64,000 nt of DNA from Thermoprotei archaeon. Lineage in GTDB: Archaea; Thermoproteota; Thermoprotei; QMSL01; B3-G16. Positions 59,679-64,000 of this stretch are shown here, piece after piece (position 1 is the stretch's first letter; every line of letters starts with the position of its first letter). The notes beneath the pieces are model-generated. The model did no database searches. It saw only the letters and a program-made list of their open reading frames with translations, and had not been told where the DNA came from. The stretch lies in assembly GCA_021162845.1 (NCBI GenBank), contig JAGGXX010000061.1, positions 1 to 64,000 of the forward strand, in the 5' to 3' direction. Both the position numbers and the translations under genes were made by a program.

Positions 59679-60947
59679 ATGTGCGGTTCTACTATCAGAA
59701 CCTATGAGCCAGGGGATGAGGAAGGTATAGCTTCTCTCCTTAGGACATGCTTCGATACGTTTAGAAACTATGGGTTGGATGGCGAGCGATGGCTTGAATA
59801 CTTGAGGATCAACCCAGGGATGAAGCCCGAAGGAGCATACATATTGGAGGAGGAGGGTAGGATAGTCTCTCATGTGCAGGTCGTCGAGAAAGACCTGCGT
59901 ACCCCATTAGGCGTGGTTAAGGTTGCCGGAATAGCCAACGTGTCAACGCATCCGGATTTCAGGGGAAGGGGGTATGCGAGCACCTTGCTTAGAAGAGCGC
60001 TCAAGGACTATAAGGATAAGGGCTTTCCATTAAGCGGGCTCTTTACTGGCTTCGCTAGTGGTCCTCAGAGGATCTATAGGCGTCTGGGATTCACGGACGT
60101 CACACTCGATAGGTATCATCTCGCGCCTATGATGGATGCTGAGAAATTCGCTAGCTCAGTGAAATACATAAGCGTCTCGGAGTTCGTCGATCAAAACTTG
60201 AAGGCCATTGCATCTATTTATAAGGATGTAGGTGCCATGTTCAGCGGATGGCCTCCTAGGTCAGAGGTCGAGTGGCAGGAGAAGTTCGTAAAGCGACTCG
60301 CATATCACAGCTTCTTCTGCATCCCTAGATCAGAAGGGGACTTCATGGTAGCTAAGGAGGGGGATGATGTAGTGGGTTACGTGGTCGGAATGCGTCTCCC
60401 ACAGGAAAGGGAGACCTATAACGTACTTGAGATCGTCTGCGATAGATGTAGAGTAGATGTGCTGCAGGCTCTTTATAATTGGATCGTGAATAGGGCCAAG
60501 GATATAGGATGTAAGGCGATAAGGTCTATCTTACCCCCTCATGCTAATTACGAGAGGGTCTTTAAGGGCTTCGCTTCAATAGTTGGAAGAGGCGTCTTCA
60601 TGATAGCTCTCCTGAACCTAAAAGACCTTTTGGGGTCTACGGTGGGGAAACGTCAACTAGCCGAATATGCTCCCTCACTGAGGATGAAGTTAACTGTAGG
60701 GGAGCAGGAGATAAAGCTTAACATAAAGGGAAACGAGGTCGAGGTCGATGAGAATATCCCGCCCGATGCAGAGGTTCAAATGCCGCCTGAGACTTTCAAC
60801 AAGCTACTCTTTGGGATCATAGATGTCAAGGAGGCCCTACTCGATTCAGCGGTAAAGTCACTTTGCTCTCTCAATACCATAAGATCAGCCCTCAATGTCC
60901 TCTTCCCGACAACTCCCCCTCACATATGGCCTGCGGATCATTGGTGA
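59679..60947 (+). CDS. Eis-like GNAT acetyltransferase with SCP2-type C-terminal domain (copy 2)
   Basis: The 422-residue protein shares the architecture of the gene at 55150. GNAT 1 has VAGIANVSTHPDFRGRGYAS (acetyl-CoA loop) and GFASGPQRIYRRLGF; a second GNAT-like part has VVGYVVGMRLPQERETYNVL. The SCP2-like C-terminus ends LFPTTPPHIWPADHW, parallel to the first copy's ending. Divergence between copies suggests different substrates. ATG start; GGTT-rich leader is short. It is divergent from the double winged-helix gene. Confidence 0.83.
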   Translation: MCGSTIRTYEPGDEEGIASLLRTCFDTFRNYGLDGERWLEYLRINPGMKPEGAYILEEEGRIVSHVQVVEKDLRTPLGVVKVAGIANVSTHPDFRGRGYASTLLRRALKDYKDKGFPLSGLFTGFASGPQRIYRRLGFTDVTLDRYHLAPMMDAEKFASSVKYISVSEFVDQNLKAIASIYKDVGAMFSGWPPRSEVEWQEKFVKRLAYHSFFCIPRSEGDFMVAKEGDDVVGYVVGMRLPQERETYNVLEIVCDRCRVDVLQALYNWIVNRAKDIGCKAIRSILPPHANYERVFKGFASIVGRGVFMIALLNLKDLLGSTVGKRQLAEYAPSLRMKLTVGEQEIKLNIKGNEVEVDENIPPDAEVQMPPETFNKLLFGIIDVKEALLDSAVKSLCSLNTIRSALNVLFPTTPPHIWPADHW

Positions 60948-61016
60948 ACTCCCTCAAGAAGCCTACCCCCTATTTTTAGTGAATTCTCTTATAAGGGAGA
61001 GACTAGAACTCTTTCA

Positions 61017-62642
61017 TTGAAGAACATGAAGCTAATAGCCGTCAAGTGGCCTACTGCATCGGAAGTGAGGAAGCTCTCGCGAATAGCGGATCCGATCGGC
61101 TTTAAGCCCGGCGTAGGCCAGCTCTTTAAGGTTAACTTACTGAAATGTGCTGAACAGGAGATAAGTTATGTTGAGGACGTGCTACAGGGATACGGCCTTC
61201 GTTTAAGCCAAGAGGAAAGGAAACTGATACAATCGCTTAAGGGCTATGATGTTTTTATAACCTTAGTGGGATCTGACCTACTCATAGAGGCGAGAGATGA
61301 AAAGGTGCTCGAGCCGCTCGTAAAGAAGGGAGTTCTCAAGAGGGAGTCACGATACGGGACATTACGCGCGCTACCATCTGACCTATGGAGACTCTTAGGC
61401 GTGTTCAGGGATTTAGGCCTGCACGTCAAGCTCGGCTTTAAGCTTAAGCTCAATTTAGATCTACCAGTAAAGCCCTCGTTCAAGCTTAGGACCTACCAGC
61501 TTGAAGCTTATAGGAAGTGGAAAGAAAGCGGATGTAAAGGTGTCGTAGTACTCCCCGTGGCCACAGGGAAGACTTTCATAGGGCTTAAGGCCATAGAAGA
61601 CTTAAGGGTTAAGACCCTGATACTCGTACCGACCATAGACCTCCTAAAACAGTGGGCGAGATCGATAGCCGGTAACCTAGGCGTACCCATGGCATGCATA
61701 GGCCTATTTGGAGGTGGTAAGAGGGAGTTAAAGGACATTACCGTGATGACGTATGACTCAGCTAGGCTAAACGCTGAGCGGATATCCTCGGCCTTTGGCT
61801 TGATAATAGCCGACGAATGTCACCACGCGGTGAGCCCTGGCTATAGACTTATATTTAAGCTGAGCATCGCGCCCTATCGCTTAGGACTTACGGCGACGCC
61901 GTTTAGGAGCGATGCCCTTCATAAGCTCTATCCGCATGTAATCGGCGATATCGTATATGAAGCCCATGCCCAGGAACTGCAAGCGAAGGGTTATCTAGCT
62001 AGGCACAGGGAGATCAAGCTTTACGTTAAGCTAGATCTTAAGGAGTACGCCGAGTATAAGAAGCTCATGAAGGTCTATCTGAATTATTGCAAGAGAAAGG
62101 TACCCAACATATATGACCCCCGTGAACGCTTCAAGGCGGTGCTTAAATTGGCCGCTCGTGATCCTGGTGCTAGGGAGGCGCTCAGGGCTAGGCATAAGGC
62201 GAGGCAAATAGCCCTCAGCACGGAGCGAAAGCTCGCGCTCGTAGAAGAATTGCTTAAGAAGTACGCTGACGAGAAGGTCATAATTTTCTCCAGGTATACC
62301 GACGTCATACGTGAGCTCTCGAGGAGGTTCTTCATACCGAAGATACTCCATGATACGCCGAAAGCTGAAAGGGAGGAATTGCTCAAGTTATTTAAGAAGG
62401 GGGATATCACTAAGCTGGCAACGGCTATGGCCCTCGATGAAGGCGTGGACGTGCCAGATGCCAGCGTAGCTATAGTGATAAGCGGTACGGGGAGCAATCG
62501 CGAGTACATACAGAGGCTAGGCAGGATATTGAGGCCTAAGGCAAAGGAAGCCGTGTTAGTGGAGATAGTGACCAAAGGTACCATAGACTATCAGCTTGCC
62601 CGTAGGAGGAGGCGGAGAGAGATATTCGAGGAGAGAGCATGA
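61017..62642 (+). CDS. xpb: XPB/Rad25-type superfamily 2 DNA helicase
   Basis: The 541-residue protein has an N-terminal damage-recognition-like domain (about 1-150) and two RecA domains. GVVVLPVATGKTFIGLKA is motif I, LIIADECHHAVSPG motif II (DECH), LGLTATPFRSDA motif III, and VIIFSRYTDVI with YIQRLGRILRPK motifs IV and VI. XPB unwinds DNA at lesions and bubbles with 3'-5' polarity. Start TTG 61017 or ATG 61026; box A TTATAAG (about 60989) predicts a leaderless message. It overlaps bax1 by four bases, as in other archaea. Confidence 0.95.
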   Translation: MKNMKLIAVKWPTASEVRKLSRIADPIGFKPGVGQLFKVNLLKCAEQEISYVEDVLQGYGLRLSQEERKLIQSLKGYDVFITLVGSDLLIEARDEKVLEPLVKKGVLKRESRYGTLRALPSDLWRLLGVFRDLGLHVKLGFKLKLNLDLPVKPSFKLRTYQLEAYRKWKESGCKGVVVLPVATGKTFIGLKAIEDLRVKTLILVPTIDLLKQWARSIAGNLGVPMACIGLFGGGKRELKDITVMTYDSARLNAERISSAFGLIIADECHHAVSPGYRLIFKLSIAPYRLGLTATPFRSDALHKLYPHVIGDIVYEAHAQELQAKGYLARHREIKLYVKLDLKEYAEYKKLMKVYLNYCKRKVPNIYDPRERFKAVLKLAARDPGAREALRARHKARQIALSTERKLALVEELLKKYADEKVIIFSRYTDVIRELSRRFFIPKILHDTPKAEREELLKLFKKGDITKLATAMALDEGVDVPDASVAIVISGTGSNREYIQRLGRILRPKAKEAVLVEIVTKGTIDYQLARRRRRREIFEERA

Positions 62643-63868
62643 GCTTCGGCAGGAGGAACCTGAGGCTCAGATTCGTAAGAGGTTATGCGATACCCCTCTA
62701 CCTTTCAAGGGAGCACATCCCGCTCCTACGTGAGGTCATCCAGGTATACGAGGATAAGGTAGGGGAACCCCTCTATAAGCTCGATCAAGACCTCATTAGA
62801 TACATAATCGGTGATGATAGGCTAGCCAAGGGATTAGTACACGCTATGAGGTACTTCTATGGGCCCGAGGAGTTGGGCGAACTCAAATTATCGAGTAGGA
62901 AGAGAATCCAAGTCTTCCGCTTAGTCAATAAGCTTTACAAGGGCTTCGTGCCGAGTGACGAAAGGGATTCCTTCATAGAAAAGCTTCGGGATTTAGGCCT
63001 AAAGAGTCCAGAAGAGCTATGGGCCGATGAGATCGAGGAGAGACGGCTGTGTAAGATCAGGAGCTGTGATCCACTTGACTTACTCAAGGTGTATAACTAC
63101 GAGGTCATCGATACCATATTCACCAACTCCAGTAAGGCCGAAGTTATCTACGAGAAAGGGCCCTATAGCCTAGGCTTAGTCACTAAGGAGCTTCTCTCCA
63201 GGGCGAAACGTTTCGGGCTGATATACGACGTAAGGCTTGAACGTTCTCACCTCAAGGTGATCCTAGAGGGTCCCTTAAGGCTCTTTGGGAGGCCTACTAA
63301 ATACGGAAATAGGATATGTCACGCGATCTGTAAGGCCATACCCCTCCTCTATAAGTGCAAGAGATGGAGCGTTTACGCGTTTATGAGCACTGGGAGGAGG
63401 ACCTTAAGGGTACTCGTGCTCTCCCACGATGTCAAACCTGAGTTAAGCATGCCCTCAAAGGAGCCCCCACCGATATACGATAGCGCTGTGGAGGAAAGAA
63501 TAGCCCACTCCTTAAGAGCCCTAGGATTTGATATCGAAAGGGAGCCTGAGCCCATCGTACTTGGTAATACTGTGCTTATTCCGGACTTCATGATAAGTCG
63601 AGACGGATTTAAGGCTTACGTAGAGGTCGCTGGCTACTGGAGAAAGGAATATGCCATAAAGAAAGCCTATAAGGTAACGCAAGCCCTTAAGTTGGGGATC
63701 CCGCTCATCGTATTAGCCGAGGAGAAGCTAAAGGGTTACCTGCCTAAGGATTCACGGATAATATACTACTCGATGAGAGGTGCTAGGCCTCTGGTTCCTT
63801 ATGGGAAGCTGGTCATGGAATTCCGCAAAATGGCGAGTAAAGGTAAGAACTTCGTGAGTCCTCTTTAA
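62639..63868 (+). CDS. bax1: Bax1 nuclease, XPB partner
   Basis: The 409-residue protein has an N-terminal NTD-like helical part and the conserved DUF790-type body (SLGLVTKELLSRAKRFGLIY). A C-terminal PD-(D/E)xK-like nuclease core contains IPDFMISRDGFKAYVEVAGYW with acidic residues plus lysine nearby. Bax1 binds XPB and cuts DNA at the edge of a bubble, as an archaeal substitute for XPG. ATG start overlaps the helicase stop. Its last four bases overlap a convergent gene. Confidence 0.93.
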   Translation: MSFGRRNLRLRFVRGYAIPLYLSREHIPLLREVIQVYEDKVGEPLYKLDQDLIRYIIGDDRLAKGLVHAMRYFYGPEELGELKLSSRKRIQVFRLVNKLYKGFVPSDERDSFIEKLRDLGLKSPEELWADEIEERRLCKIRSCDPLDLLKVYNYEVIDTIFTNSSKAEVIYEKGPYSLGLVTKELLSRAKRFGLIYDVRLERSHLKVILEGPLRLFGRPTKYGNRICHAICKAIPLLYKCKRWSVYAFMSTGRRTLRVLVLSHDVKPELSMPSKEPPPIYDSAVEERIAHSLRALGFDIEREPEPIVLGNTVLIPDFMISRDGFKAYVEVAGYWRKEYAIKKAYKVTQALKLGIPLIVLAEEKLKGYLPKDSRIIYYSMRGARPLVPYGKLVMEFRKMASKGKNFVSPL

Positions 63869-64000
63869 CGAAATAGCCGGAGTAAATCCTCGTGATCCTT
63901 AATATCCCTCCACATTCTCAGAAACCTCACGGGTCCTATTTCCTCTAGGATCTTCGGTAAATGTATGTCTCTGTCGTCCACATAGACCACTTCGTGTGGT
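63865..64000 (-). CDS. HAD-like phosphatase C-terminal fragment (runs off the window)
   Basis: The last 44 codons plus TAA of a minus-strand gene are present. VVYVDDRDIHLPKILEEIGP looks like HAD motif IV (a 'YVDDR' Asp pair following a hydrophobic strand) and what follows, as in the MDP-1-like magnesium-dependent phosphatases. The C-terminus is RDIKDHEDLLRLFR. The catalytic motif I is outside the window, so the family call is tentative. It converges on bax1 with a four-base overlap. Confidence 0.5.
   Translation of the reverse strand, partial: PHEVVYVDDRDIHLPKILEEIGPVRFLRMWRDIKDHEDLLRLFR

Noticed and set aside
1-64000. CRISPR arrays, rRNA genes, inteins or provirus segments
   Set aside because: No spaced direct repeats, rRNA signatures, intein blocks or viral structural genes were seen; the reductase and helicase genes read through without inserts.

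Overview
The window reads as a chromosomal segment of a thermophilic archaeon, most likely in the Thermoproteota/TACK range; I cannot name a genus. The reasons are: TATA-like box A elements about 26-30 bases upstream of short-leader genes; frequent GTG/TTG starts; AGG/AGA and ATA codon preference; an intron-bearing tRNA-Cys; and archaeal families such as XPB-Bax1, Nre, an S16 protease with a signal peptide, a JAMM protease and an IS607-type element. Genes are tightly packed and many overlap by 1-20 bases.

Layout. 1-71: start of a GH42 beta-galactosidase (minus). 370-1884: xylulokinase-like FGGY kinase. 1975-8531: one compact histidine operon, hisC-G-A-B-F-D-E-H-I, lacking only a recognisable histidinol-phosphatase. 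8528-12669: small membrane protein, xylose-isomerase-like TIM barrel, Lrp/AsnC regulator, an unknown protein, a HAD phosphatase and a cupin. 12970-21651: a redox block with a polyferredoxin, a cysteine-free HdrC-tail protein, HdrB, group 4 [NiFe] hydrogenase subunits on both strands, a second CCG-domain protein and a GcvH-like lipoyl carrier. This is the most unusual region. 21900-30737: HAD phosphatase, a large FtsX-like permease, an NrdD-like protein without its glycyl-radical end, a membrane-anchored winged-helix protein and a secreted Lon-like protease. 30792-30882: tRNA-Cys with a 14-nt intron.

30995-41934: an unknown protein, two overlapping coiled-coil genes, a TatD-like hydrolase, a TIM barrel, a candidate K-loop ncRNA (36341-36412), a surface protein, a JAMM protease, a TauE exporter and a gamma-glutamyltranspeptidase. 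42229-44206: an IS607-type element (serine recombinase plus TnpB) with 16-bp imperfect terminal inverted repeats; removing it joins the flanks into one open frame. 44565-51176: sugar-isomerase-like barrel, flavoprotein, membrane protein, GNAT, B12-dependent ribonucleotide reductase followed 3 bases later by the cobalamin adenosyltransferase, and 5-formyl-THF cyclo-ligase. 51365-64000: GH1 glycosidase, Nre repair protein with a radical SAM partner, two Eis-like acetyltransferases, LysE exporter, Gfo/Idh/MocA dehydrogenase, nitroreductase, double winged-helix regulator, XPB helicase with Bax1 nuclease, and the end of a HAD-like gene.

The genes group into sugar use (GH42, GH1, XylB, isomerase-like barrels), histidine synthesis, H2/thiol-disulfide energy conversion, deoxynucleotide synthesis, and DNA repair. 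Three genes (hisC, nrdJ, tnpB) have recognisable family sequence upstream of their first canonical start codon, which suggests noncanonical starts, decayed 5' ends or sequence errors.
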